DNA of 64,000 nucleotides from Sporosarcina jeotgali (GTDB lineage Bacteria > Bacillota > Bacilli > Bacillales_A > Planococcaceae). Shown piece after piece: positions 20,072-29,015 of the stretch. Each line of letters starts with the position of its first letter. The first letter of the stretch is position 1. The translations under genes and the position numbers were made by a program. The DNA lies in NCBI RefSeq assembly GCF_033304595.1, contig NZ_CP116341.1, positions 911,001 through 975,000 on the forward strand, given 5' to 3'. The notes under the pieces were generated by a model, which saw only the letters and a list, made by a program, of their open reading frames with translations, had not been told where the DNA came from and searched no databases.

Positions 20072-20569
20072 TCAGCTAATTCGGATTGCCGAAACATTAC
20101 GGATTGGATTATTTCGATTTGAGCCGTCCTTTAGCATAACGTGAATGGGGCCATCTTCTTTTAACGGTTTGCCTTTCAAGCTGAACTGGAATAGCAAATT
20201 TGCTGCGTCTGTGATCGGGAAGTCGTATTCTCCATCAGCTGTTTCAAAAGTGATGGTTGTCGCATCTTCTGCTGGAATTGCATTTTTCAAAAAAGGCTCG
20301 AAAATAATTCCAAATGTTCCCGTCAGCATTTTTTGTTTCTCATATTTCTTTTCGGACTTCAGGGTTGGGGGATAGGTCGCACCTTCCATAATTTCTCGAG
20401 ACCAGTGTTTCCCCATCCGCTCTTTATAATCTTCCATCTCATCGAACTCTTCACTTTCTGTCGTAAAATACGTTTCCAAGTCGAGTCGTCTGTCATCAAA
20501 AATCCAGACAGTGGGGTCCAGCGTAATCGTATGTTTAACATTTCCTTTAATTGGTACAATAGTTTCCAC
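20072..20569 (-). CDS. Conserved protein often named peptidyl-prolyl isomerase, no PPIase domain seen
   Basis: 165 residues. The start is GTG (20567-20569), seven bases after GGGAGG; the longer frame from 20587 would swallow this site. Sequence ETIVPIKGNVKHTITLDPTVWIFDDR and the C-terminal DGSNRNNPIRNV recall a Bacillus family that databases often label peptidyl-prolyl cis-trans isomerase. I see no cyclophilin, FKBP or parvulin signature, so that label looks unsupported. No signal peptide or membrane segment. Function unknown. Confidence 0.7.
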   Translation of the reverse strand: METIVPIKGNVKHTITLDPTVWIFDDRRLDLETYFTTESEEFDEMEDYKERMGKHWSREIMEGATYPPTLKSEKKYEKQKMLTGTFGIIFEPFLKNAIPAEDATTITFETADGEYDFPITDAANLLFQFSLKGKPLKEDGPIHVMLKDGSNRNNPIRNVSAIRIS

Positions 20570-20673
20570 AATAAATCCTCCCAGCACATTCGTTTCTAGT
20601 TTACAGTATACCTGTTTTTGTTCTTAATCGGAAGCTATCTGGCTATCCTGCGGCAGAACGGTACGGGAAATAC

Positions 20674-20702
20674 TTGCAATTTCGGCTTTCTACAGCTACA
20701 AT
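20674..20702 (+). promoter_or_regulatory. Sigma-A promoter of ylaN
   Basis: TTGCAA (20674-20679), 17 bp, TACAAT (20697-20702), 46 bp before the ylaN ATG. Confidence 0.7.
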
Positions 20703-20748
20703 TTACTCTATAGCAGCTTGCTGAAATAAGAGTAATGGGGGCGTCCTC

Positions 20749-21030
20749 ATGGATATAGAAGTACAGGAAACCTATCAGGAAAAAGCTATAATGCAGCTGC
20801 AGGCGGATGCAGATAAAATCGCCCAGCTCATTAAAGTGCAGATGGATCATTTGACGATGCCGCAATGTCCTTTGTATGAAGAAGTACTGGACACGCAAAT
20901 GTATGGCCTGTCTCGTGAAATCGACTTTGCCGTGAAGCTTGGTCTTATTGAGAGAGAGCGTGGAAAGAACATACTTTCTGTTTTAGAGAAGGAAATGAAC
21001 ATCTTACATGAACTTAGCATAAAAAAATAA
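20749..21030 (+). CDS. ylaN: YlaN, UPF0358 family (Fur-associated iron protein)
   Basis: 93 residues, exactly the family size, all-helical, including [25 protein letters not shown] family sequence (here starting [11 protein letters not shown]). Work in B. subtilis and S. aureus links YlaN to iron metabolism and to modulation of Fur. It has its own promoter and a terminator, so it appears monocistronic. Confidence 0.92.
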   Translation: MDIEVQETYQEKAIMQLQADADKIAQLIKVQMDHLTMPQCPLYEEVLDTQMYGLSREIDFAVKLGLIERERGKNILSVLEKEMNILHELSIKK

Positions 21031-21037
21031 ACAAAAG

Positions 21038-21067
21038 ACTCAAACTAACCTAAAGTTTGAGTTTTTT
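21038..21067 (+). terminator. Terminator after ylaN
   Basis: ACTCAAACT (21038-21046) pairs with AGTTTGAGT (21054-21062), followed by TTTTT. Confidence 0.85.
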
Positions 21068-21090
21068 ATTTACAGATACGAGGGATTTTT

Positions 21091-22254
21091 TTGAAAAGTT
21101 ATGCAAAAAGGCTATTTCGCCATTTTGATTTCCCATTATTTTTTACATATTTAGTACTTTGTCTGTTTGGGCTCATGATGGTTTACAGCTCAAGCATGGT
21201 TTGGTCTGTAAACCGGTATGGCTGGGAGCCGGATTATTTTTATAACCAACAGCTTAAGAGTGTGATTATCGCACTTTTTGCCTTCTTCTTTACGGCTTTT
21301 CTTCCTTACAAACTATATAGGAAAAAGTATTTTATGGTAGCTGCCGTTGCTGTCATGTTAGCTCTCCTATTTTTAGTTCATTTTATTGGATTTGGCGGGG
21401 ACGTAGGGTCACAGTCTTGGATTAAACTTCCTATAGGCAGCATACAGCCTTCTGAACTTGCAAAGATTGTGATGATCATTTATTTTGCTAGTGTATTCGC
21501 GAATAAATACCAGGCTGGAACAATTAACAGTATTAACACCGCGATTGTGCCTCCAGTCATGATTTTAGGAATCGCTGTTGCGTCTGTCATGTTGGAAACA
21601 GATATTGGAGCGACCTTTATTATCATCGCTACCTCGATATGTGTGATGGCCGCAAGCGGCATCAACATTAAGACTTTTGGAAAGTTAAGTGTGTTTGTAG
21701 CTGCAATTCTAGTGCTTGTAGCAATCTTTTTGTACTTCTCCTGGGATTCAGTAATGACGGGAAGTCGCCTGGGGCGTTTTTCAGCCTATCGGGATCCGTT
21801 CCAATACATTCAAGGTTCAGGACTTCAGATTGTCAATGGATACATTGCGATTGGGGCCGGAGGATTGTTTGGATTTGGTCTAGGGAACTCTGTTCAAAAA
21901 ATGGGGTATCTGCCTGAACCGCATACTGATTTCATCATGGCAATTATTTCTGAAGAACTTGGGGTTTTTGGAACTGTTCTAGTAATTGGCGGATTAGGCT
22001 TCTTAGTTGTGCGTGCATTTTGGATTGCGTTATCGACTAAGGACCCGCATGCTAGAATGCTTGCTTCAGGTGTAGGGGCTTTAATTGGTATCCAAACATT
22101 CATCAATTTAGGCGGATTGACTGGTCTCATTCCATTAACGGGTGTGACACTTCCGTTTATTAGTTATGGCGGAACTTCGATTATTCTGTTATCTTTAGCT
22201 TTAGGAATATTGATGAATGTTTCAATGTTCACTAGATATGAGAAAAATAAATAG
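21091..22254 (+). CDS. ftsW: FtsW, septal peptidoglycan glycosyltransferase (SEDS family)
   Basis: Polytopic SEDS-family polymerase working with a class B PBP at the division septum; 387 residues with about ten hydrophobic segments. Family signatures: the early MVYSSS segment, SWIKLPIGSIQPSELAKI, LPEPHTDFI, and ISYGGTS near the end. TTG start with AGGG eight bases before. This gene, at the B. subtilis ylaO position before pyc, is the housekeeping FtsW; a second SEDS gene (spoVE) is in the dcw cluster. Confidence 0.93.
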   Translation: MKSYAKRLFRHFDFPLFFTYLVLCLFGLMMVYSSSMVWSVNRYGWEPDYFYNQQLKSVIIALFAFFFTAFLPYKLYRKKYFMVAAVAVMLALLFLVHFIGFGGDVGSQSWIKLPIGSIQPSELAKIVMIIYFASVFANKYQAGTINSINTAIVPPVMILGIAVASVMLETDIGATFIIIATSICVMAASGINIKTFGKLSVFVAAILVLVAIFLYFSWDSVMTGSRLGRFSAYRDPFQYIQGSGLQIVNGYIAIGAGGLFGFGLGNSVQKMGYLPEPHTDFIMAIISEELGVFGTVLVIGGLGFLVVRAFWIALSTKDPHARMLASGVGALIGIQTFINLGGLTGLIPLTGVTLPFISYGGTSIILLSLALGILMNVSMFTRYEKNK

Positions 22255-22271
22255 AAAAGGGCGTGCCTAAG

Positions 22272-25200
22272 GTGGAAATGAGATCCATTAAAAAGATTCT
22301 GGTTGCGAACCGCGGGGAAATTGCAATTCGTATTTTCAGAGCGTGTACTGAACTTCAAATTCCAACAGTAGGTATTTATTCTGCAGAAGATCGAGGATCC
22401 TTTCATCGTTATAAGGCGGATGAATCGTATCTGATTGGAGAAGGCAAGAAACCGATCGATGCATATCTTGACATTGACGGCATTATTGAAATTGCTAAAC
22501 GATCAGGTGCGAATGCTGTGCATCCAGGTTATGGTTTTTTAGCAGAGAATGAAGAGTTTGCTGCACGTCTTGAAAAAGAAGGAATCATTTTTATTGGACC
22601 GACTTCTCGTCACTTGGAGATGTTTGGCGATAAAGTGAAAGCGCGTTCACAGGCAATACAAGCTGGAATCCCGGTTATTCCAGGCACAGATGGACCTGTT
22701 CAATCCGTTGAAGATGTGGAGGCATTCGGGACGTCACACGGGTATCCAATTATCATCAAAGCGTCTCTTGGCGGCGGTGGACGCGGAATGCGTATTGTGG
22801 AGCATGCTGACGAAGTTCAAGAAGCTTACAATCGTGCGAAATCCGAAGCAAAGTCGGCATTCGGATCCGATGAAGTATATGTTGAAAAACTGATTAGAGA
22901 GCCAAAACATATTGAAGTACAAATATTAGGGGATACTCACGGGAATATTGTCCATCTGTATGAGCGGGATTGTTCAGTACAGCGTCGCCATCAAAAGCTG
23001 GTTGAAATTGCACCTTCCATTTCGTTAACAGACGAACTTAGATCAGCTATTTGTGATTCAGCGGTTAAACTAATGGCAAATGTAAACTACATAAATGCGG
23101 GAACAGTTGAATTTCTAGTCGCAAATGATGAGTTTTACTTTATTGAAGTTAATCCGCGTATCCAAGTGGAACATACCATTTCTGAAATGGTGACGGGTAT
23201 CGATATCGTCCATACACAAATTTTCATAGCGGATGGAGAGAATCTTCATACCGGACATGCCTCAGTACCTGAACAGGACGATATCCCTCTGTTCGGTTAT
23301 GCAATTCAAGCACGGGTAACAACTGAGGATCCACTGAATGATTTTATGCCTGATACTGGGAAGTTGTCTGTGTATCGATCTGGCGGCGGGTTTGGTGTCC
23401 GTCTGGATGCAGGAAACGGATTCCAAGGAGCAGTAATTACACCGTATTATGATTCATTGCTTGTAAAAGTTTCAACTTGGGGAATGACGTTCAGAGAAGC
23501 TGCATCCAAAATGGATCGGAACTTACAAGAATTCCGAATCCGTGGAATAAAGACCAATATTCCTTTCCTAGCGAATGTTGTTCGCCATGAAAGCTTTTTA
23601 ACTGGAGATTATTCGACGAGTTTCATAGACGCAGCGCCGGAATTATTTGAATTCCCAGTCAGAAAAGACCGGGGGACGAAGGTTCTGAACTATTTAGGAA
23701 CGATTACAGTCAATGGATTCCCAGGGATTGGACGTCAGTCAAAACCTGTTTTTGCTGTTCCGCGTAAGCCGGAAGTGGACTTGACTGCTGCACCAAAGCA
23801 AGGGACTAAACAAATTCTGGATGAGCGAGGACCAGAAGGATTAGCGAAATGGGTCAAAGAACAAGAAGATGTCCTGCTGACAGATACGACATTCCGTGAT
23901 GCTCATCAGTCATTGCTTGCAACACGTGTCCGTACATCAGATATGACGAACATAGCAGCAGAATCGGCACGTCTGATGCCTGACCTGTTTTCGTTTGAAA
24001 TGTGGGGCGGTGCAACGTTTGATGTGTCCTACCGTTTCTTGAAAGAAGATCCATGGGAGCGTCTTGCTTTGTTACGGGAGCAGATTCCAAATGTGTTATT
24101 CCAGATGCTATTCAGAGGAGCTAATGCAGTAGGATACAAAAACTACCCGGATAATGTAATCCGTGAGTTTGTTAAAGAATCTGCAGCCTCCGGGATTGAT
24201 GTATTCCGTATTTTCGACAGTTTGAATTGGATTAAAGGGATGGAAGTGGCGATTGATGCAGTCCGCCAAGAAGGAAAAGTAGCGGAAGCCGCACTTTGTT
24301 ACACGGGAGACGTTTTAGATCCAATGCGAACGAAATATACGATATCCTACTATAAAGAAATGGCTAAAGAACTTGAAAACGCCGGAGCTCATATCTTATC
24401 GCTAAAAGATATGGCAGGGCTGCTAAAGCCTGAGGCGGCGTATCAGCTTATTTCAGAATTGAAGGAAACAGTTGATATTCCAATTCATCTACATTCCCAT
24501 GATACAAGCGGTAATGGGATTGCTATGTATACGCGCGCCATTGAAGCAGGTGTCGATATTGTCGATACTGCGCTTGGAGCGATGTCCGGTCTAACTTCAC
24601 AACCTTCAGCTAACTCGCTTTACTACGCACTGCAGTATGGCGGAAGAGGCTTGCGGGCTGATGTAAAGTCACTTGAAGAATTATCCTTCTATTGGGAGGA
24701 CGTTCGTGAGTATTATGGTCATTTTGAGAGCGGTATGATCAGTCCGCATTCGGAAGTGTACGTTCATGAAATGCCAGGAGGCCAATACTCTAACCTGCAG
24801 CAGCAAGCAAAGGGTGTAGGACTAGGCAATCGTTGGAAAGAAGTTAAAGAAATGTTCTCTCGTGTCAACATGCTATTTGGGGATATCGTTAAAGTGACCC
24901 CTTCATCAAAAGTTGTTGGAGACATGGCGCTGTTCATGGTCCAAAACGATTTGGATGAGGATGCTGTTCTGGCAAGAGGGAACTCAATCGACTTCCCTGA
25001 ATCAGTGATTGAGTTCTTTGAAGGATATATTGGTCAGCCATACGGAGGATTCCCCGAAGAATTGCAGAAGGTCGTACTAAAAGGCCGCAAGCCGCTGACT
25101 GAGCGTCCCGGGGAATTACTGGAGCCGGTCAACTTTGAAGAAGTTATTGAAAAACTTGATCGTGAACTGGAAAATCCAGCTACTATGAAAGATGCATTAG

Positions 25201-25715
25201 CGTATTCGTTATATCCGAAAGTATTTGAGGAATATACGGCAATGTATAAGGACTTTGGCAATCTGTCAGTCATCCAGACTCCTGAATTCCTGTATGGAAT
25301 GAGATTAGGAGAAGAAATTGAAGTAGAGATTGAAGTAGGGAAGACGTTAATTATTAAGTTGGTTTCTATTGGGGAACCTCAAGCTGATGGAACACGTGTC
25401 GTTTACTTTGAATTGAATGGTCAGCCGCGTGAAGTAATCATCCAAGATGTTAGTGTTGAAACAGATTCTGTGAAGAAGCAAAAAGCAGATTCAGGAAATG
25501 ATGCACATATTGCTGCAACCATGCCTGGAACAGTCTTGCAGCTTGCAGTTGAAAAAGGGGACCGTGTCCGCCGCGGTCAACATTTATTGATCACCGAGGC
25601 AATGAAAATGGAAACGACAATCCAAACACCTTTCGATGGAGTCGTGAAAGAAATCCATGTATCCCAGGGTGAAGCAATCTCTACTGGAGATTTGTTGATT
25701 GAACTGGAGCATTGA
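22272..25715 (+). CDS. pyc: Pyruvate carboxylase
   Basis: Biotin-dependent anaplerotic enzyme converting pyruvate and bicarbonate to oxaloacetate; about 1147 residues. Order: biotin carboxylase (ILVANRGEIAIRI, ATP-grasp GGGGRGMRI), carboxyltransferase (DTTFRDAHQSLLATR, metal-binding HLHSHDTSG), the PYC/OADA allosteric region, and a C-terminal biotinyl domain with EAMKMET (biotinyl K near residue 1112). In Listeria and relatives c-di-AMP inhibits this enzyme. Start uncertain: GTG 22263, GTG 22272 or ATG 22278; 22272 has the best AAAAGGG spacing. Confidence 0.97.
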   Translation: MEMRSIKKILVANRGEIAIRIFRACTELQIPTVGIYSAEDRGSFHRYKADESYLIGEGKKPIDAYLDIDGIIEIAKRSGANAVHPGYGFLAENEEFAARLEKEGIIFIGPTSRHLEMFGDKVKARSQAIQAGIPVIPGTDGPVQSVEDVEAFGTSHGYPIIIKASLGGGGRGMRIVEHADEVQEAYNRAKSEAKSAFGSDEVYVEKLIREPKHIEVQILGDTHGNIVHLYERDCSVQRRHQKLVEIAPSISLTDELRSAICDSAVKLMANVNYINAGTVEFLVANDEFYFIEVNPRIQVEHTISEMVTGIDIVHTQIFIADGENLHTGHASVPEQDDIPLFGYAIQARVTTEDPLNDFMPDTGKLSVYRSGGGFGVRLDAGNGFQGAVITPYYDSLLVKVSTWGMTFREAASKMDRNLQEFRIRGIKTNIPFLANVVRHESFLTGDYSTSFIDAAPELFEFPVRKDRGTKVLNYLGTITVNGFPGIGRQSKPVFAVPRKPEVDLTAAPKQGTKQILDERGPEGLAKWVKEQEDVLLTDTTFRDAHQSLLATRVRTSDMTNIAAESARLMPDLFSFEMWGGATFDVSYRFLKEDPWERLALLREQIPNVLFQMLFRGANAVGYKNYPDNVIREFVKESAASGIDVFRIFDSLNWIKGMEVAIDAVRQEGKVAEAALCYTGDVLDPMRTKYTISYYKEMAKELENAGAHILSLKDMAGLLKPEAAYQLISELKETVDIPIHLHSHDTSGNGIAMYTRAIEAGVDIVDTALGAMSGLTSQPSANSLYYALQYGGRGLRADVKSLEELSFYWEDVREYYGHFESGMISPHSEVYVHEMPGGQYSNLQQQAKGVGLGNRWKEVKEMFSRVNMLFGDIVKVTPSSKVVGDMALFMVQNDLDEDAVLARGNSIDFPESVIEFFEGYIGQPYGGFPEELQKVVLKGRKPLTERPGELLEPVNFEEVIEKLDRELENPATMKDALAYSLYPKVFEEYTAMYKDFGNLSVIQTPEFLYGMRLGEEIEVEIEVGKTLIIKLVSIGEPQADGTRVVYFELNGQPREVIIQDVSVETDSVKKQKADSGNDAHIAATMPGTVLQLAVEKGDRVRRGQHLLITEAMKMETTIQTPFDGVVKEIHVSQGEAISTGDLLIELEH

Positions 25716-25736
25716 TGACATAAGAAACTAATAATG

Positions 25737-25778
25737 ATTACGGGCACATCAATGGATATTGATGTGCCCGTAATTTTT
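25737..25778 (+). terminator. Terminator after pyc
   Basis: A 17-bp stem (25737-25753 with 25758-25774) and a T-run to 25778. The next 70 bases up to 25851 hold no recognisable feature. Confidence 0.9.
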
Positions 25779-25851
25779 GTTGAAGCGTTTATAAAAGGGG
25801 GAAAGTGATCATAACCCTACAGAAACGCCCCCAAAAACCCCACCAAAGCAT

Positions 25852-25891
25852 AAAAAACAGCCACTCGAAACCCCGAGCGGCTGTTTTTTTT
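25852..25891. terminator. Terminator at the group IIC intron insertion site (original ctaA terminator)
   Basis: AAAAAACAGCC and CTCG arms pair with CGAG and GGCTGT, ending in eight T at 25884-25891; the A-run on the other side gives a U-tract for minus-strand transcription. Without the intron it would lie directly beyond the ctaA stop. The intron begins one base after the T-run, as expected for class C introns. Confidence 0.88.
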
Positions 25892-26443
25892 AGTGTGCCC
25901 AGCATGGGCGTAATCTATAGGGTGCAAGTCCCGAACTGTGAAGGTAGAAGTAACAGTTAGCTTAACGCAAGGGTGTCCATGGTGACGTGGAATCTGAAGG
26001 AAGCGAGCGGCAAACCTCTGATCTGAGGAACACGAACTTCATATAAGGCTAAGTACAATTGGGTGAGTTTGCTAAACAAAACAAAGCCCTTTCTACCGAA
26101 GGTTGTACGGAGTAGATGAAGCAGATAGGTGGAGGGAAAGATTACGTTCTTACCTGGGGAGGTCTGACTGATACGTCAAGTACTCTTGATAACCTATCCA
26201 GTGATGGATAGCTGAACAGTCAGAAGTCAGCAGAAGCCATAGTACCATTCTGACTCGAGAGGAATGGGAAGGGCTGAACGATTAAGAGAGAACAACATCT
26301 TGGCATTCAGTAAACTGCGATGAACACAGATAACCGTAAAGGCATACTTGAAGGAGGATATGGTGAATTCCATGGGGGACTTCAAGATGGTAGAGCAGAA
26401 CTGGCATAAGAAGAACCGTTGTTCACGGAAAGAGGCGTGACGA

Positions 26444-27706
26444 ATGTTGATGGAGCAGATACTATCACGGGAAAATCTACTTTCTGCCCTAAAAAGGGTA
26501 GAGCGAAATAAAGGTAGCCATGGCGTGGATGAAATGCCCGTACAAAACCTACGAACGCATATCGTGAAGCATTGGGAGTCCATGAAAATGGAACTGTTAG
26601 AGGGAACTTATGAACCGCAACCAGTCCGCAGGGTCGAAATCCCGAAACCTGACGGTGGCGTGCGATTATTAGGCATCCCTACTGTGATAGACCGGCTCAT
26701 TCAACAAGCGATTGCCCAAATTCTCACTTCGTTATATGACCCAACGTTTTCAGACCATAGCTATGGCTTTCGTCCAAAACGAAGCGCCCATGACGCGGTA
26801 AGAAAGGCGAAAGGATACTTAACAGAAGGAAATCGCTGGGTAGTCGATATAGACTTGGAGAAATTCTTCGATAAAGTGAACCATGATCGACTCATGGGGA
26901 CACTGGCGAAACGGATTCAAGATAAACGTTTACTGAAGTTAATCCGTAAATATCTGAAGTCAGGCATCATGATACATGGCGTGGTGACGAATAGTGAAGA
27001 AGGGACACCACAAGGTGGTCCACTTAGTCCTCTACTTTCTAATATAGTCTTAGATGAATTAGACAAAGAATTAGAAAGAAGGGGTCACCTATTCGTCCGT
27101 TATGCCGATGACTGTAATATCTATGTGAAAACAGAGAAAGCAGGGCGTCGGGTGATGAACTCTGTGACTTCATTTATTGAAGCGAAACTGAAGTTGAAAG
27201 TGAATGGAAATAAATCCGCAGTTGACCGTCCCTGGAAGAGGAAATTTCTTGGTTTCAGCTTCACCGTTGGTAAAGAACCTAAAGTTCGTATTGCCAAAGA
27301 AAGTGTTAAACGGATGAAGAATAAAATCCGTGAGATTACTTCTCGGAAGAAACCTTACTCGTTAGAGTATCGGATGAAGAAACTCAACCAATATCTGATG
27401 GGATGGTGTGGATATTTCGCTCTGGCAGATACGCCAAGTGTGTTTACTAAATTCGATTCGTGGATTCGAAGAAGACTACGCATGTGTATGTGGAAGGATT
27501 GGAAGAAACCCAGCACTAAAGTGAGGAAACTCGTAGGATTAGGTGCCCCGAAAGGGAAAGCTTATGAATGGGGGAACTCTCGGAAAAGTTACTGGAGAAT
27601 TTCTAAAAGCCCAATACTACACAGAACCCTTGGGAACTCCTACTGGAGTTCCCAAGGGCTCAAAAGTCTAATATCTCGTTACGAAACTTTGCGTCAGCAA
27701 TCTTAA
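26444..27706 (+). CDS. ltrA: Group II intron reverse transcriptase/maturase (class C)
   Basis: Intron-encoded protein of 420 residues that aids splicing and copies the intron into DNA during retrohoming. RT blocks: IPTVIDRLIQQAI (RT2a region), YGFRPKRSAHDAV, VVDIDLEKFFDKVNHD (first catalytic Asp), GTPQGGPLSPLLSN, the catalytic YADD (about 220-223), then thumb/X maturase domain ending with WRISKSPILHRTLGNSYW. There is no C-terminal HNH endonuclease, typical of class C. No frameshift is visible. GAGG precedes the ATG at 26444; a second ATG at 26450 is possible. Confidence 0.95.
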   Translation: MLMEQILSRENLLSALKRVERNKGSHGVDEMPVQNLRTHIVKHWESMKMELLEGTYEPQPVRRVEIPKPDGGVRLLGIPTVIDRLIQQAIAQILTSLYDPTFSDHSYGFRPKRSAHDAVRKAKGYLTEGNRWVVDIDLEKFFDKVNHDRLMGTLAKRIQDKRLLKLIRKYLKSGIMIHGVVTNSEEGTPQGGPLSPLLSNIVLDELDKELERRGHLFVRYADDCNIYVKTEKAGRRVMNSVTSFIEAKLKLKVNGNKSAVDRPWKRKFLGFSFTVGKEPKVRIAKESVKRMKNKIREITSRKKPYSLEYRMKKLNQYLMGWCGYFALADTPSVFTKFDSWIRRRLRMCMWKDWKKPSTKVRKLVGLGAPKGKAYEWGNSRKSYWRISKSPILHRTLGNSYWSSQGLKSLISRYETLRQQS

Positions 27707-27707
27707 T

Positions 27708-27780
27708 TGAACCGCCGTATACCGAACGGTACGTACGGTGGTGTGAGAGGTCGGGAGTTAATCACTCCCTCCTACTCGAT
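27708..27780 (+). ncRNA. Group II intron domains V and VI
   Basis: Catalytic hairpin with complementary ACCGCCGTA and TACGGTGGT arms (domain V), then GGGAGTTAATCACTCCC (domain VI, branch-point hairpin), and the 3' splice site after CTACTCGAT. Directly follows the maturase stop. Confidence 0.75.
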
Positions 27781-27782
27781 CA

Positions 27783-28694
27783 TTATTTATGAATGCGTAC
27801 TCTGGATAGCAGCAAAATCATGTACGTGAGCAACCCGAAGAGTAATGTCACGAATAATGAGTGAAGCAATGCAATGGAAAGATTCAAACGAGTGAAGACA
27901 GAGAGCATGCCCGTTGTAGCTTGTGCCAGAACGAGCACCAATGCGATAGACCAGCTCCATACCAGCACTTTTTGATCACGATAGTTACGGAATACATGGA
28001 TAGCGATATACGCAAGCCAGATGACAATTAATGCAGCAGCCGTACGATGTCCCATTTGTACCCACTCATTCAATGTGGAAGGGAGTTCGAACTGATCGTT
28101 CCTGCACAGCGGCCAATCCGCACAAGCCAGACTGGATTCTGTATGACGCACTAAAGCGCCTGTATAAATCACGATGTAAGAGTAAATGGTCACACCGATT
28201 GTATGGAATTTCAGTTTGGGGCCGACTTTGATCTTATCGGCGTCGAACTTTTTATCCACTTCAAAAATGAGAAGAGTTAGAAGCAGAACCGCCGCAAACG
28301 AAATTAATGAAATTCCGAAATGTAAAGCGAGGATGAAATCTCCTTGTCCCCATTTTACCTGTGCCGCACCTATGAGTGCTTGCAAGATGAGGAAAAATAC
28401 AGCCATCATCGAGAGGAATTTAGTTTCACGAACATGTCCAATCGCTTTCCATGACCATACGGCTAAAATCACTATTAAAATTCCGACAGCACCTGTTACG
28501 AGACGATGAGAAAACTCGATTAATACTTCTGTCGTAATCTCGTCCGGAATTAGTTGTCCATTACAGCCAGGCCAATGTCTGCCGCAGCCCATACCGCTGT
28601 CTGTTTTCGTAACGAGCGCACCGCCGAGCATGATGAGCAGCATTCCAACTGTCGCAGCTACCGCAAACCATTTTAAGTAGTTATATCGTTTCAA
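27783..28694 (-). CDS. ctaA: Heme A synthase CtaA
   Basis: Integral membrane monooxygenase turning heme O into heme A for the aa3-type oxidase; 303 residues with eight hydrophobic segments. Features: the cysteine pair GCGRHWPGC in the first extracytoplasmic loop and CADWPLC in the second half, with conserved helix histidines ([19 protein letters not shown]). TTG start (28692-28694), seven bases after AAGGTG. Divergent from ctaB. Its 3' end abuts the group II intron, which displaces its terminator. Confidence 0.95.
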   Translation of the reverse strand: MKRYNYLKWFAVAATVGMLLIMLGGALVTKTDSGMGCGRHWPGCNGQLIPDEITTEVLIEFSHRLVTGAVGILIVILAVWSWKAIGHVRETKFLSMMAVFFLILQALIGAAQVKWGQGDFILALHFGISLISFAAVLLLTLLIFEVDKKFDADKIKVGPKLKFHTIGVTIYSYIVIYTGALVRHTESSLACADWPLCRNDQFELPSTLNEWVQMGHRTAAALIVIWLAYIAIHVFRNYRDQKVLVWSWSIALVLVLAQATTGMLSVFTRLNLSIALLHSLFVTLLFGLLTYMILLLSRVRIHK

Positions 28695-28749
28695 ACAAAG
28701 ACACCTTCTTCTGTAAAATGTCGACCGTTGAAAAGGTCTCTAGTTTTTA

Positions 28750-28778
28750 ATGATAGAGAATTCCGTTATAAAACACAA
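28750..28778 (-). promoter_or_regulatory. Sigma-A promoter of ctaA
   Basis: On the minus strand TTGTGT (28773-28778), 17 bp, TATCAT (28750-28755), about 55 bp before the ctaA start. Confidence 0.6.
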
Positions 28779-28814
28779 TGCCGGAAACGAAGAAGAGCTG
28801 ATAAGGTTCGGGTT

Positions 28815-28954
28815 TTCACAAAATGTTCATAAAAAAGACCTGATAACTTCACAAATAGGTACGTGGAATGATTTACTATAGAGTGTGCACTGTATAATTC
28901 CTTGAGAGAGTGTGCAATTCTATACAAATTGCGATTTTGTATAGAAATTGTGAA
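28815..28954. promoter_or_regulatory. ctaA-ctaB intergenic region with ResD-like motifs and an 11-bp dyad
   Basis: The 321-bp gap between the divergent ctaA and ctaB genes has no coding sequence. TTTGTGAA, resembling the ResD consensus TTTGTGAAT, occurs on the minus strand at 28815-28822 and 28848-28855, and a near match ATTGTGAA on the plus strand at 28947-28954. A perfect inverted repeat TTCTATACAAA/TTTGTATAGAA (28918-28928, 28936-28946) with a 7-base spacer lies before ctaB, and AGAGTGTGCA is repeated at 28880 and 28907. A TATAAT is at 28893-28898 with a weak -35. Control by ResDE is known for B. subtilis cta genes; here it is inferred. Confidence 0.5.
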
Positions 28955-29015
28955 GGATTTTCGATATAGTTAAGTACAGCGGTCATTTTTTAAAGGCTTT
29001 GAAAGGGGGAGTCAA

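Larger units (their letters stand above)
25893..27780 (+). mobile_element. Group II intron, bacterial class C (IIC)
   Basis: Retroelement of about 1888 bp. The 5' end GTGTGCCC (25893) fits the class C GTGYGCC-type start. Structured non-coding RNA occupies 25893-26443 (domains I-IV), then the reverse-transcriptase gene, then a domain V hairpin at about 27708-27750 with a CGC triad (27713-27715), and a short domain VI (GGGAG paired with ACTCCC) ending CTACTCGAT at 27780. It sits just past a rho-independent terminator, the known target preference of class C introns. All parts look intact, so it may be active; exact splice sites are inferred. Confidence 0.9.

Noticed and set aside
25790..25970. 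Short GTG frame after AAAGGGGG between the pyc terminator and the intron
   Set aside because: It reads straight through the terminator hairpin and into the intron RNA, and its composition is not protein-like.
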